From assembly GCA_023252195.1 (NCBI GenBank), contig JAHEXI010000015.1, positions 1 to 64,000 of the forward strand: a stretch of 64,000 bases of DNA. Reading direction: 5' to 3'. The position numbers and the translations under genes are program-made. The notes under the pieces are model-generated. The model was not told the origin of the DNA and ran no database searches. It saw nothing but the letters and a program-made list of their open reading frames with translations. The DNA is from Pseudonocardiales bacterium. Its GTDB lineage: Bacteria; Actinomycetota; Actinomycetes; Mycobacteriales; Pseudonocardiaceae. Below are positions 8,647-18,693 of this stretch, in pieces. The stretch's first letter is position 1. Each line of letters begins with the position of its first letter.

Positions 8647-8796
8647 CTTCGCAGTCTCTCACGGGACGCCGGATCCTCGGTCAAGCGAAAGCGCGTGATC
8701 GCGGTTTGTGGTGTGCCACGAACGATGATCTGTGTCTGGCCCAGCAGGTTGAGCACCGATACCGGGGCTGCTGGCTTGCACCGCGGGCCGCAGGGG

Positions 8797-9396
8797 TCAG
8801 TCGCTCAGTGTGCGCTTCTGCGGGTAGACCGTCTCGCCTCGAGCAAGCATGGCGACGAACTGGGCGATGCGACGGGCTCGGGTGTCGAGGCGTTTGGCGT
8901 TGCCGATCCGGTAGAGGACTGCGTAGCGATTCTGGCTCGTGAGGATGTCGAACATCGCCTGCGCTCGGGGTTCGGCGGACAACGCGGCGGCCAGATCGGC
9001 CGGCACCTCGATGCTGGCTGGACCGGCATAGGCCGCGTCCCAGCGTCCGTCGGTCTTCGCGCGATCGGCTTCGGCCACGCCCGCCGGATGCATCCGGCCC
9101 GCGGCGACCAAGCCGGTGACGATTCCCACGTTGCGCGCCGACCACGGACTACCGGCCCGTCGGGGTGTGAAGCGTTGCCGGTAAGTGGTCTGGTCCCGGC
9201 GCTGCGCCTGGCCATCGATCCAGCCATGGCAGAGCGCCTCCTCGAGCGCTTGCTCGTAGCTGAGGCTGGTCGGTGCAACCGTGCCTTTCTTGGCCAGCAC
9301 CAGCCACACACCGGGCGAACTTCCGCAATGCTCAGCTAGCCATGTACGCCATGCGGCCGCATCAGCGAGGATCAGTTCCGGTAATTCATCGGCCAT
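8797..9396 (-). CDS. YdeI/OmpD-associated family protein
   Basis: This 199-aa protein matches the YdeI/OmdA family: AAAWRTWLAEHCGSSPGVWL, LSYEQALEEALCHGWIDGQA, RRDQTTYRQRFTPRRAGSPW and a central EADRAKTDGRWDAAY. The C-terminus has the helical block with NRYAVLYRIGNAKR. The family has been linked to bacteriocin or antimicrobial-peptide resistance in some species, but its chemistry is unclear. ATG at 9396 (MADELPELI) is preferred over the longer frame, which would overlap the divergent dehydrogenase promoter and start. Confidence 0.85.
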   Translation of the reverse strand: MADELPELILADAAAWRTWLAEHCGSSPGVWLVLAKKGTVAPTSLSYEQALEEALCHGWIDGQAQRRDQTTYRQRFTPRRAGSPWSARNVGIVTGLVAAGRMHPAGVAEADRAKTDGRWDAAYAGPASIEVPADLAAALSAEPRAQAMFDILTSQNRYAVLYRIGNAKRLDTRARRIAQFVAMLARGETVYPQKRTLSD

Positions 9397-9442
9397 CGTG
9401 ATGAGAGCCTCGCAGACGCCACAGAGCAGGAGTAGGACCGTC

Positions 9443-10504
9443 ATGTCGAAGGACCCAGCCGTTGAGATCGCCATCGCGACACCGCTGCAGGCCGAGCTCG
9501 TCGACGTCATCCGCGCGGCGCAGCCGACCGCCCGGGTGCACTACCAGCCAGACCTGCTTCCACCGGCGAGATACCCCAACGATCACGCGGGCGATCCGGA
9601 CTTCCACCGCAGCGCTGCCGGCGAGGAGCAGTTCACCGCAATACTCGCCGGCGCTGACGTGCACTTCGGCGTTCCGGGCGAGACGCCCGCCGCATTGGCT
9701 GGCGTAGTCCGTAGCTGCCCGCGGCTGCGCTGGGTGCAGGGCACCGCCGCCGGGGCTGGCGAGCTGTTGCGTCATGCCGAGCTCACCGCCGCGGAGCTAC
9801 GCCGGGTGGTGATCACCAAAGCTCGGGGCGTGCATGCGGTACAGCTTGCCGAGTGGGCGATGTTCGGGCTGCTCGCCGTGACCAAGGGACTGCCTCGACT
9901 CGCGGCGGACAAAGCCGCCCGCCGCTGGCACCACTATCCGGTCCGCGAGCTGCGCGGTGGCGCCCTGCTGATCATCGGGCTGGGCGGGATCGGCCGGGAG
10001 GTCGCCCGGCTGGCCCGCGGGCTGGGCATGCGAACGATCGGCGTCCGAAACCACGCGACGGCCGGCGAAGGTGACGACGACGTCGACGAGCTGCATGCGA
10101 CCGCCTACCTACCGGAGCTGGTCGGGCGAGCGGACGCGGTGGTGCTGTGCCTTCCCGGAACTCCCGCGACCGAGGGGCTGTTCGACCGGACGCTGATCGA
10201 GATGCTGCCTTCGCACGCTGCGGTAATCAACGTCGGCCGGGGCACCACGGTGGACGAGGCCGCGCTGGTCGAGGCACTGACCGCCGGGCGGATAGCGGGG
10301 GCCGCGCTGGAAGTGTTCGCCACCGAGCCGCTCCCGGCGGACAGCCCGCTGTGGACCCTGCCCAACGTGCTACTCAGCCCGCACACCGCCGCGCTGTCGA
10401 TACACGAAAACGAGCGGATCGTGGAACAGTTCGTCGGTAACCTCAGCCGTTACCTCGACGGTCTCCCTTTGCACAACCTGGTCGATCCCCACACTTTGTA
10501 CTGA
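9443..10504 (+). CDS. D-2-hydroxyacid dehydrogenase family protein
   Basis: NAD(P)-dependent D-isomer-specific 2-hydroxyacid dehydrogenase. The nucleotide-binding motif is GGALLIIGLGGIGREVARLA, the catalytic Arg lies in INVGRGTTVDEAALVEAL, the Glu in EVFATEPLP, and the catalytic His in LLSPHTAALS. Length 353 aa is normal. ATG at 9443 was chosen because the frame upstream is antisense to the YdeI-like gene. The gene is divergent from YdeI-like with 46 bases between starts, so the two share a promoter region. The substrate is unknown. Confidence 0.92.
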   Translation: MSKDPAVEIAIATPLQAELVDVIRAAQPTARVHYQPDLLPPARYPNDHAGDPDFHRSAAGEEQFTAILAGADVHFGVPGETPAALAGVVRSCPRLRWVQGTAAGAGELLRHAELTAAELRRVVITKARGVHAVQLAEWAMFGLLAVTKGLPRLAADKAARRWHHYPVRELRGGALLIIGLGGIGREVARLARGLGMRTIGVRNHATAGEGDDDVDELHATAYLPELVGRADAVVLCLPGTPATEGLFDRTLIEMLPSHAAVINVGRGTTVDEAALVEALTAGRIAGAALEVFATEPLPADSPLWTLPNVLLSPHTAALSIHENERIVEQFVGNLSRYLDGLPLHNLVDPHTLY

Positions 10505-10604
10505 CGTCGAGGAGACTGGATGGAAGTGGTATCGGCCGAACGGCTGCGAGATGTCTTGCGGTCAGCCTCAGCATGCTGACTTCTACGGACAGCCGATGTG
10601 GGCG

Positions 10605-11486
10605 TTAGCGCAGCGGCCCGTTGGCTTGAACCTGCTCGACGACCTCGACACGGTCGCCGACGTGCACGGTGGCACCGGGGGAATCTGGGATGAGGTTGAT
10701 CGCGAACCAGGTCTTGCCGTCCCACCGCCGATGACGAGCCAGCGTCGCAAGCGGCTCCTTGCCCTTGCGCGCCGTCCCGGGGTCGATCGTGGTGAACACG
10801 CAGCGGTCGCAGGCTTTCACCGCGCGGAAGCTCGCGGCTCCGATCCGCAGCACCCGCCAGCCGTCCTCATCCCAGGCAGGTGCGCCGGCGACGACCAGAT
10901 TGGGGCGAAACCGTGTCATCGGCACCGGCCCCTCCTCCGGCCGCGGTCCCGCGGCGATGAGATCGTTCAGCGCGGCCAGCGATCCCTCGGTAGCAAGCAA
11001 AATCGGGTAGCCGTCGGCGAAGGACACTCGATCCTGCTCGCGGCTGTACGCGGCGTTCGGCCGGCGCTGCGCGGGGTCGGTGAGGTACACCAACCAAACC
11101 GGCTTGCCGACCACCTTGCTGAACCAGGCGTGCGCCTCCTCCGATGCGGGCGCGGCTGCCAGCTCACTGGAGAAGACCCGGACGTCGGTGACCACCGACG
11201 CGTCCGGCGTGCCGACCAGCAGCGGGTCGACGTCCGGCGCCCGCACCAGCAATCCGTCGACGTCGAACTCCGGGGTGACCAGCACCACCTGCGGGTATTC
11301 CCGAGCCGTCACCACGCGGCCTTCGTCATCGACGAGCATCCACCGCCGATCACCCGCCAGCCCCCACGGCTCGACCACGACGTGGGTCAAGCCGTGGCCA
11401 CGGCAGGACTTGATCGGATACCTGTTGATCCCGGTCAGTGTGAGCCCCACGGACGCCAGGCTCCCGGTCAGGCGGATCGAGGGCAA
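10605..11486 (-). CDS. MOSC-domain molybdenum cofactor-binding protein (YcbX/mARC-like)
   Basis: The N-terminal MOSC_N barrel shows INRYPIKSCRGHGLTHVVVE and WGLAGDRRWMLVDDEGRVVT. The MOSC domain contains MTRFRPNLVVAG and FRAVKACDRCVFTTIDPGTA, whose CDRC stretch includes the Cys that ligates molybdenum in this group. Family members reduce N-hydroxylated compounds or carry sulfur. The iron-sulfur ferredoxin tail of YcbX is absent. Start is uncertain: MPSIRLTG at 11486 or a GTG at 11450 directly before LTLTGINRYPIK. It lies downstream of the Gly/His-rich peptide gene on the same strand. Confidence 0.88.
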   Translation of the reverse strand: MPSIRLTGSLASVGLTLTGINRYPIKSCRGHGLTHVVVEPWGLAGDRRWMLVDDEGRVVTAREYPQVVLVTPEFDVDGLLVRAPDVDPLLVGTPDASVVTDVRVFSSELAAAPASEEAHAWFSKVVGKPVWLVYLTDPAQRRPNAAYSREQDRVSFADGYPILLATEGSLAALNDLIAAGPRPEEGPVPMTRFRPNLVVAGAPAWDEDGWRVLRIGAASFRAVKACDRCVFTTIDPGTARKGKEPLATLARHRRWDGKTWFAINLIPDSPGATVHVGDRVEVVEQVQANGPLR

Positions 11487-11549
11487 GGAGATTCGGACAG
11501 CCTTGCGACGAGATCATCGGTGCTGTCCTGGTCATCGAACAAGTCGATG

Positions 11550-11780
11550 TCAGAGATTGGCGCCGAGGCCGCCTATACCGGCGCCGCCTGCACCGCCGGA
11601 ACCACCGATGCCCCCGTGGCCGCCTTCGCTCTCGGCACCTTCGCTCTCGCCACCATGACCACCGTCGCCTTGGCTACCGCCGCCATGACCGCCGGTGCTG
11701 ACCAGGGACAGGATGGTACGGGCCGGGAGCAGCTCCACGTGCTGGCCGTCCATTTCAGCAAAGCTCAGTGTGCCGGGCAT
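11550..11780 (-). CDS. Small Gly/His-rich peptide with a conserved-looking leader
   Basis: ATG at 11778-11780 has an excellent ribosome-binding site (GAGGAGGATCTT directly before it), so this short gene is probably real. The 76-aa product has an N-terminal third reading MPGTLSFAEMDGQHVELLPA and then RTILSLV. The rest is almost only Gly, His, Ser, Glu and Ala, with three GGHGG units at about 28-32, 38-42 and 51-55 and a hydrophobic Gly/Ala end (IGGLGANL). There is no Cys and no signal peptide or membrane helix. The leader-plus-low-complexity layout resembles a precursor peptide or a carrier of metal-binding GGHGG repeats. It is divergent from secA2 (341 nt between starts) and 63 nt upstream of the MOSC gene. 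I do not recognise a named family. Confidence 0.6.
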   Translation of the reverse strand: MPGTLSFAEMDGQHVELLPARTILSLVSTGGHGGGSQGDGGHGGESEGAESEGGHGGIGGSGGAGGAGIGGLGANL

Positions 11781-12121
11781 AAGATCCTCCTCTAGGGGGC
11801 CCAGTGGGCCGGGAACAGAGCGCTTCATCGACGGCAGTGTCGCTTCGGCTTATCTCCACCATGGCCGGGAGAAGGATGTATGACAACATGCGTCGCTCCC
11901 TAACTTTGCACACCCTTACCTACTGCTGACTTTTCGGTTGCTACTTAGTCAGAGGCGAAAGGTGACGGAATTCGGGCGGATACCTACGAGATTCCCGAAA
12001 CCGAGTACGTAGGTCATGGGTTGACGCGGCTTGCTCCTGGCCAAGCCCTCCGGCGGGGCGTCACCCCTGCCGGAGGTGGTGTGAGAAACCGACAAGCCGC
12101 CGGCGTTGGTACGGTGCGGCG
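11781..12121. promoter_or_regulatory. Divergent promoter region of the peptide gene and secA2
   Basis: The 341 bases between the peptide gene start and the secA2 start hold no plausible coding frame. A locally AT-richer patch at about 11890-11960 is the likely promoter zone for one or both genes. I see no clear operator. Confidence 0.4.
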
Positions 12122-14437
12122 GTGGTGCTTGCTGCGATCCGGGACGGCATACGACGGTTTCTGCAGCGTCCTGGATCGGTGGCCCTACGCCAATTCCAGC
12201 CGGTCGTCGACGGTGCGGGTGCCTGGGAGCAACGGTACCGGCGAGTCACCGATGCTGAGCTGGCCGAATCGGTGCGAGCGATGTTCGTTCAGCACGGGCC
12301 GGAGCGCTCCCACGATCGGCTGGCCGAATTCTGCGCTGCGGGTCGGGAAGCCGTCCGGCGGCCACTGGGTCTGCGGTTGTTCGACGAGCAGTTGCTGGGT
12401 GTGCTGGGGCTGATGGCCGGTCACGTACTCGACATGGCCACAGGGGAGGGCAAAACGCTGTGTGGCGCGATCGCGGCCGCCGGTTTCGCCGCCCAGGGAC
12501 GTCAGGTGCACGTCCTATCGGTTAATGACTATCTGGCGCAACGTGACCGTGAGTGGATGCATCCGGTATATGCGCTGTTGGGGGTGTCGGTGGACTGCGT
12601 GCAGCAGTCGCATTCATCACGGCGGCGCCGCGAGACGTACGCGGCTCAGGTGGTTTACGGCGCAGTCAGCGAGATCGGTTTCGACGTGCTACGCGATCGG
12701 TTGGTCACCGATGTCGCGGACCGTGTCGGGCCCGAGCTGGATGTGGTGATAATCGATGAGATCGACTCGGTCGTCATCGATGAAGCCCGAGTGCCGCTGG
12801 TGTTAGCCGGCGCGATGCCCGCCGAGGACATCGACCCGATCATGATGGACCTAGTACGGACGCTGCGTCCAGGCCGGGACTACCAGGTCGATGCCGAGCG
12901 GCGCAACGTGGCGTTGACCGATCACGGCACGACGGTGGTGGAAGCCGCATTAGGCGGAATCAACCTGTACACCGCAGCCCACGCTGAGACACTCGCGGGA
13001 GTCAATGTCGCCCTGCACGCACTGGTGCTGCTGAGCCGCGACGTGGACTACCTCGTGCGCGACGACGCCGTTGCTCTGATCAACCCATCACGCGGGCGGG
13101 TGGCGGCGCTGCAGCGTTGGCCAGATGGAATACAGGCCGCTGTCGAGGCTAAGGAAGGGGTGCCGCCGAGTCCTACCGGGGAAGTTCTCGACTCGATCAC
13201 GATTGGCAATCTCGTCCGCCGTTACCAGCTGGTTGCCGGCATGACCGGCACCGCGGTCGCGGTCGCCGACGAACTGCGGGAATTCCACCAGCTCGAGGTC
13301 ATGGTCGTGCCGCGGCACGATCCGTGCATCCGCATTGACGCACCGGACCGGATCTACACCACCGCGCAACGGCGTCGTCACGCGGCCGTGGCGCGGATTC
13401 GTATGGTCCACGCCACCGGACGACCGATTCTGATCGGTACCCAAAGCGTGGCAGCCTCCGACGAGCTCGCCACCGCTCTGCAAGAAGTGGGATTGGATCC
13501 GGCGGTACTCAACGCACGAAACGACGCTGAGGAAGCCGCCATCATCGCCCGGGCGGGAGAGATCGGGCGAATCACGGTCTCCACCCAGATGGCTGGCCGA
13601 GGCACCGACATTCGACTGGTGGACACCGGGCCGTTGGGCGGCCTTTATGTGCTGGGGTACGGACGTCACGACAGCAGCCGGCTCGACGACCAACTCCGCG
13701 GACGGGCCGGACGGCAGGGCGACCCGGGCAGCAGTGAGTTCTTCACCAGTATCGACGACGAGATCCTCACCCGGCACGGCGTCCTCACGTCGGCCGAAGA
13801 TCCACGCGCTGCCGCGGCCGTCGATCAAGCCCAACGTATCGCGCAAGCGGTCAACCTGAAAATCCACCGCACCACTTGGCACTACCACCATCTCATCGAT
13901 CAGCAACGCGACCGCGTCCTGCATCACCGCGAGCAGATTCTGCGCACGCGGTTAGCGTCGGACGATCTCGCCCACCGATGCCCCGACCGCTACACCACCC
14001 TGGTCGCGGCCCTCGGCCGGGAAAGCGTCGACCAGGCCGCCCGCCAGATATGGCTTTACCACCTGGATCGGCGGTGGAGCCAACACGTCGCATTTCTCGC
14101 CGAACTCCGTGAAGGGATTCACCTACGAGGGCTTGCCAGAGGGCTCACCGCCCTTTCGCCCTTAGACGAGTTCCATCAAGAAGCGATGCGGGCCATCCGC
14201 ACTTTCACCGCCGACGTCGAATGCGACACCCAAGCCACCTTCAACACGATGAATCTCGAAGGCGGGGTCCTCGACTTAGCCAGGACGATCAAACGGCCCA
14301 CCTCTACCTGGACCTACCTGGTCACCGACACTCCCTTCGGCACCGAAGCTGAACGAGCCCTCAAGGGGCTCATCACGCTGTTCACCCCCGCCGAGCGTCA
14401 GAGGACCAGGGCCGGGACGTCACCTCGACGTGGTTAG
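12122..14437 (+). CDS. secA2: Accessory Sec system translocase SecA2
   Basis: SecA-family ATPase that drives export of a subset of proteins through SecYEG. Walker A is MATGEGKT (105-112) and Walker B is VVIIDEIDSVVIDEARVPLV (about 208-227). The preprotein cross-linking domain and second ATPase domain follow, with QLVAGMTGTA, TQMAGRGTDIRL and LRGRAGRQGDPGSS. At 771 aa it is shorter than SecA1 (about 900+) and lacks the Cys-rich zinc tail, which identifies it as SecA2 rather than the housekeeping enzyme. It starts with GTG at 12122. No SecY2 or accessory Asp proteins are present. The divergent Gly/His-rich peptide is a candidate client, by inference only. Confidence 0.9.
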   Translation: MVLAAIRDGIRRFLQRPGSVALRQFQPVVDGAGAWEQRYRRVTDAELAESVRAMFVQHGPERSHDRLAEFCAAGREAVRRPLGLRLFDEQLLGVLGLMAGHVLDMATGEGKTLCGAIAAAGFAAQGRQVHVLSVNDYLAQRDREWMHPVYALLGVSVDCVQQSHSSRRRRETYAAQVVYGAVSEIGFDVLRDRLVTDVADRVGPELDVVIIDEIDSVVIDEARVPLVLAGAMPAEDIDPIMMDLVRTLRPGRDYQVDAERRNVALTDHGTTVVEAALGGINLYTAAHAETLAGVNVALHALVLLSRDVDYLVRDDAVALINPSRGRVAALQRWPDGIQAAVEAKEGVPPSPTGEVLDSITIGNLVRRYQLVAGMTGTAVAVADELREFHQLEVMVVPRHDPCIRIDAPDRIYTTAQRRRHAAVARIRMVHATGRPILIGTQSVAASDELATALQEVGLDPAVLNARNDAEEAAIIARAGEIGRITVSTQMAGRGTDIRLVDTGPLGGLYVLGYGRHDSSRLDDQLRGRAGRQGDPGSSEFFTSIDDEILTRHGVLTSAEDPRAAAAVDQAQRIAQAVNLKIHRTTWHYHHLIDQQRDRVLHHREQILRTRLASDDLAHRCPDRYTTLVAALGRESVDQAARQIWLYHLDRRWSQHVAFLAELREGIHLRGLARGLTALSPLDEFHQEAMRAIRTFTADVECDTQATFNTMNLEGGVLDLARTIKRPTSTWTYLVTDTPFGTEAERALKGLITLFTPAERQRTRAGTSPRRG

Positions 14438-14498
14438 GGCGGCCTGACCCGGTGGATGACCGGCTGGGATGGGTAACGCTGGGGCTGGGTAGGGCCGG

Positions 14499-14795
14499 GT
14501 GAATGATATGACGCGCATGTCGAGCTCGGGGCCCGGTGTGGGTAGTCGCGATGATCTAGGCGCCCGGTTACTCGCCGAGCACCCGCGCGGTGAGGAATGG
14601 CGCCAGCTCGATGTCACCGTCGCGAATCTGACCTTGGACCAGCTGATCCGGATGGGCGGGCTGGTTGAGCCGGGTGATCAGCGCGCCGCGGCCCGCGCCC
14701 AGCTGATCGGGGACATCGGTGAGGGGCCCTCACGCCAACGCTGTCCCGATCGCTGCTGCGGCATCGGCTCGGCGAGCCAGCACCAGCACCAGTAA
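14499..14795 (+). CDS. Short hypothetical protein
   Basis: GTG at 14499 (or ATG at 14508) opens a 98-codon frame with the helical, plausible stretch LLAEHPRGEEWRQLDVTVAN, then LTLDQLIRMGGLVEP. After about residue 75 the composition becomes Cys/His/Gln-rich and looks non-coding, so only the first part may be real, perhaps a 3'-broken gene. I recognise no family. It lies in the gap between secA2 and the O-methyltransferase. Confidence 0.3.
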   Translation: MNDMTRMSSSGPGVGSRDDLGARLLAEHPRGEEWRQLDVTVANLTLDQLIRMGGLVEPGDQRAAARAQLIGDIGEGPSRQRCPDRCCGIGSASQHQHQ

Positions 14796-14909
14796 CAACA
14801 TGCGTCGACCTTCGTCGTAACAACTCCGGGCCTCTGTTGGTACTGTTCGGACCGCCATGGCCGTCGTAGGGTAGGTAGTAGATCTGTTCCTGGGCGACGG
14901 GATGAAGTT

Positions 14910-15953
<1,044 letters not shown>

Positions 15954-15996
15954 GCCGACACGCGCCCCGCGCATCCGCGGGGCCATCCCCCGTACC

Positions 15997-16137
15997 GAGC
16001 TACGGGCCATCACCGCCGCGACGTACCACCAAGTGTGGTGGCCGGCCCATGACCAGCTCCTTTACAGCGGACAGCGACTGCCGGTGTGGGATACCCGTGC
16101 AAAAGCCTTCACTGACCCCGACACCGGGGCGCTACAA
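15997..16137 (+). pseudogene. Fragment resembling an actinobacterial plasmid replication initiator (RepSA-like)
   Basis: One frame reads AATYHQVWWPAHDQLLYSGQ, then RLPVWDTRAKAFTDPDTGAL. The order Y-x-Q-V-W-x-P, then L-P-V-W, then D-P-D-T-G resembles a stretch of replication initiators of pSAM2-type integrative plasmids. No start or rest of the gene is present, and it stops where a transposase fragment in another frame begins. The call rests on one short segment. Confidence 0.35.
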
Positions 16138-16258
16138 AAACCTCGCCCGCGTCGAACGCGACTTCCGCAGCCTCAAGACCGCCGATCTGGACCTGCGTCC
16201 GATCCACCACTACCTGTCCGACCGGGTCCGCGCCCACGTGCTGATCTGCATGCTGGCC
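16133..16258 (+). pseudogene. C-terminal transposase fragment (IS1634-like DDE)
   Basis: The frame reads YKNLARVERDFRSLKTADLD, then LRPIHHYLSDRVRAHVLICM. This E-R-x-F-R-x-L-K ... R-P-I-x-H ... D-R-V-R-A-H block is the end of the DDE domain of IS1634-type transposases. Both ends are lost. It abuts the Rep-like fragment within about 5 nt. Confidence 0.6.
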
Positions 16259-16528
16259 AGGGTCGGCCAACGCCCAGCGACCCGGTGTCGGTGAGCCGGG
16301 CGAACGACCCAGACAAATAATCCGGTGCGGGTTCGCCGCGATCGAAGTATCCACCGTGCTGCCGGGTCACGCCACCGTCGTTCACGCGGCTGAGCACGAT
16401 CCACGCCAGCAGATCCCCCGCATCGGCGGTCACTTGGCAGCCGCCAGCATCGCCCGCGCCACCTCGACGGCCTCGGCACGCGTGAGCATTATCGCGGTGT
16501 TCATCGTGGCATCCAACGTCACCACCAC
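16259..16528 (-). pseudogene. Two coupled small minus-strand ORFs, the second truncated
   Basis: A short frame from a GTG triplet run near 16528 reads VVVTLDATMNTAIMLTRAEA and ends AMLAAAK at TGA 16430-16432. A second frame begins with a GTG overlapping that stop (16431-16433) and reads VTADAGDLLAWIVLSRVNDG, then TRQHGGYFDRGEP. It degrades after LTDTGSLGVGRPW where it meets the transposase fragment on the other strand. The GTGA overlap suggests a former operon of small accessory genes. Function is unknown. Confidence 0.4.
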
Positions 16529-16646
16529 CCGGCGCTGGACGATGCCGTTCGGTCAGCGAGTTGGTGGCCGAAGCTGGTCTTTCCTGCGGCGGTCAGGCCA
16601 TCGATTCCAACCCGCAAGCGTCCAGGTCCAAGCGCCAGTACGCGCT

Positions 16647-16692
16647 CGGTGACAACGCCCGAGCACCGCGCGCCGCTCGGGCGTTGTCACCG
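16647..16692 (-). terminator. 18-bp hairpin downstream of asnB
   Basis: Positions 16647-16664 (CGGTGACAACGCCCGAGC) are the exact reverse complement of 16675-16692, with a 10-nt loop. It starts 67 nt after the asnB stop on the minus strand. There is no U-tract, so it is a hairpin-type terminator by position rather than by full motif. Confidence 0.65.
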
Positions 16693-16758
16693 GACGCAGA
16701 GGCTGCCGAAGCGTCGAGACTGACTGCTGCACGAGTGTGTGAGCTGGCTCGTGGCGCA

Positions 16759-18693
16759 TCAGAGCTTGACCGGGTAGACCGGCTCGGGGATCTCCGGTTT
16801 GATCCGGTGCTCGACGAAGATGCCGTGCCACAGCATGAACACCAGCAGGGCCCATATCTGGCGGCTGCGGTCCATCCTGCTCTCCCTGTGCTCTTCGAGC
16901 AGGGCCAGCACCGCGTTCTTGTCGAGTAGTTCCTCGGTCTTCGAGTCGGCGATGATGCCGCGCGCCCAGTCGTACATCTCGTGGCGCAGCCACGGCCGGA
17001 TCGGCACCGGAAAGCCGAGCTTGCGCCGGTTCAGCACGTGCGCCGGGATGATCTTGGTCAGCGCCTTTCGCAGCGCGTACTTCGTCGTGTCGCCGGCGAG
17101 CTTCTGGTCAAGCGGGATGCTCGCGGCGACCTGGAACACCTCGGCGTCCAGGAACGGCACCCGCAACTCCAACGAGTTCGCCATGGTCACCTTGTCCGCC
17201 TTGACCAGGATGTCGCCGCGCAGCCAGGTGTAGAGGTCCACGTGCTGCATCCGGGCGACCGGGTCCCAGCCGCGCGAGACGTCGTACCAGGGCGCGGTGA
17301 CGTCCACGAAGCCGACTTCCTCGGAGTAGGTCTTCAGCACCGCGCGCAGCTGCTCATCACGGAAGTTGCGGGCGTTGCCGTAGTAGCGCTGCTCCAGGGT
17401 CAGCGCGCCGCGCCGCAGCAGGTCCTTGCCGCGGACCCCCTCGGGGATCTTCGTGGAGACCTTCCCCATCACCTTGCGCACGCTGCCGGGGACCTTCTCG
17501 AACGCCGCCAGCGAGATCGGCTCGTTGTAGATTGTGTAGCCGCCGAACAGTTCGTCCGCGCCCTCACCGGACAGGACGGCCTTGACGTGTTTACGTGCCT
17601 CCCGCGCGATGAACCACAGCGGCACCAGCGCCGGGTCGGCCACCGGATCGTCGAGGTACCAGACGATGAGCGGCAGCGCCTCCATCATCTCGTCCGCCGA
17701 CACAGTGCGGATCACGTGCTTGACACCGATCGCGGCGGCCGACTCGGCGGCGACGTCGACCTCGGAGTAGCCGTCGCGCTCGAACCCGGTGGTGAACGCG
17801 ATGAGGTTCGGGTTGCACTCTTTGGCCAGCGCCGCGGTCGCCGTGGAGTCGATGCCGCCGGAGAGGAACGCGCCGACCGTGACGTCCGGGTCGGAGATCA
17901 TATGCTTGGACACCGAATCGCGCAGGACGTCGGCGATGCGCTCGTACAGCGCCTCCGCCTCGGCCTCGCCGTCGACCGGTTTTGCGATGAACTGCGGGTG
18001 GAAGTACCGAGTGAACTCAACCTGCCCACCTGGGACGACCCGGAATGAGGTGCCGGACTCGACGCGGCGGATCCCGGTGTGCAGCGACTCGGGCTCCGGC
18101 ACATACTGCAGCACCAGGTAGTGCTGTAACGCGGTCCGGTCCAGCTCCTCAGGGACGCCCAGAGTGCCGGACAGCTCCAGCAAGCTCTTCTTCTCGCTCG
18201 AGAACGCCACGCCGCCCGGCCCGCACGAGTAGAACAGGGGCTTGATGCCGAACGGGTCACGCGCGCCGAACACGACCTTCTCCTGCGCGTCCCAGATCAT
18301 GAAGGCGAACATGCCTCGCAGCCTCTTGACCGACTCCGCGCCGAAGTGGTGATAGGCAGCGACGACCGCCTCACCGTCGCCGTCGGTGTTGAACTTCGCG
18401 CCGAACTTCCCAGTGAGCTCGGCCCGCAGCTCGAGGTAGTTGTAGATTTCGCCGTTGAAGTTCAGCGTGTAGCGCGTCGGCGCCTCGGGCGGCCCCCACA
18501 CCAGCGGCTGGTGGGAGTGCTCCAGGTCGATGAACCCGAGCCGGTTGAAGCCGTAGACGACCTCAGCTTCGGCCCAGGTATCGGTCTCGTCGGGGCCGCG
18601 GTGGCGCTGGCAACGCAGTGCCGCCGCGACGGCGTCCCGCGCGGCATCCGCGTCGGCCTCGGTGGGACAGATCAGTCCAAGCACGCCGCACAC
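16759..18693 (-). CDS. asnB: Asparagine synthase (glutamine-hydrolysing)
   Basis: Makes asparagine from aspartate, ATP and glutamine. Cys2 (MCGVLGLI) is the N-terminal nucleophile of the class-II glutaminase domain, with NFNGEIYNYLELR and FGARDPFGIKPLFYS following. The synthetase PP-loop SGGIDST lies at residues 278-284, and GEGADELFGGY and ELRVPFLD complete the ATP site. Length 644 aa is normal for the actinobacterial form. It is monocistronic, with a strong hairpin downstream. Confidence 0.97.
   Translation of the reverse strand: MCGVLGLICPTEADADAARDAVAAALRCQRHRGPDETDTWAEAEVVYGFNRLGFIDLEHSHQPLVWGPPEAPTRYTLNFNGEIYNYLELRAELTGKFGAKFNTDGDGEAVVAAYHHFGAESVKRLRGMFAFMIWDAQEKVVFGARDPFGIKPLFYSCGPGGVAFSSEKKSLLELSGTLGVPEELDRTALQHYLVLQYVPEPESLHTGIRRVESGTSFRVVPGGQVEFTRYFHPQFIAKPVDGEAEAEALYERIADVLRDSVSKHMISDPDVTVGAFLSGGIDSTATAALAKECNPNLIAFTTGFERDGYSEVDVAAESAAAIGVKHVIRTVSADEMMEALPLIVWYLDDPVADPALVPLWFIAREARKHVKAVLSGEGADELFGGYTIYNEPISLAAFEKVPGSVRKVMGKVSTKIPEGVRGKDLLRRGALTLEQRYYGNARNFRDEQLRAVLKTYSEEVGFVDVTAPWYDVSRGWDPVARMQHVDLYTWLRGDILVKADKVTMANSLELRVPFLDAEVFQVAASIPLDQKLAGDTTKYALRKALTKIIPAHVLNRRKLGFPVPIRPWLRHEMYDWARGIIADSKTEELLDKNAVLALLEEHRESRMDRSRQIWALLVFMLWHGIFVEHRIKPEIPEPVYPVKL

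Noticed and set aside
8695..9339. 214-codon plus-strand frame opposite the YdeI-like gene
   Set aside because: Shadow of the YdeI/OmpD-like coding sequence on the other strand.
11550..11780. Assignment of the Gly/His-rich peptide as a sortase substrate from LLPARTIL
   Set aside because: The motif is not LPxTG, lies near the N-terminus, and there is no signal peptide or C-terminal membrane anchor.
5248..11780. Linking the FxLD-type methyltransferase to the Gly/His-rich peptide as one RiPP cluster
   Set aside because: They are more than 5 kb apart with unrelated genes between, the methyltransferase is truncated, and no ATP-grasp or lanthionine enzyme is present.
16981..18048. Long plus-strand frame (355 codons) opposite asnB
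   Set aside because: It is the antisense shadow of a highly conserved asparagine synthase gene, is rich in Arg/Gln/His/Val and shows no family motif.
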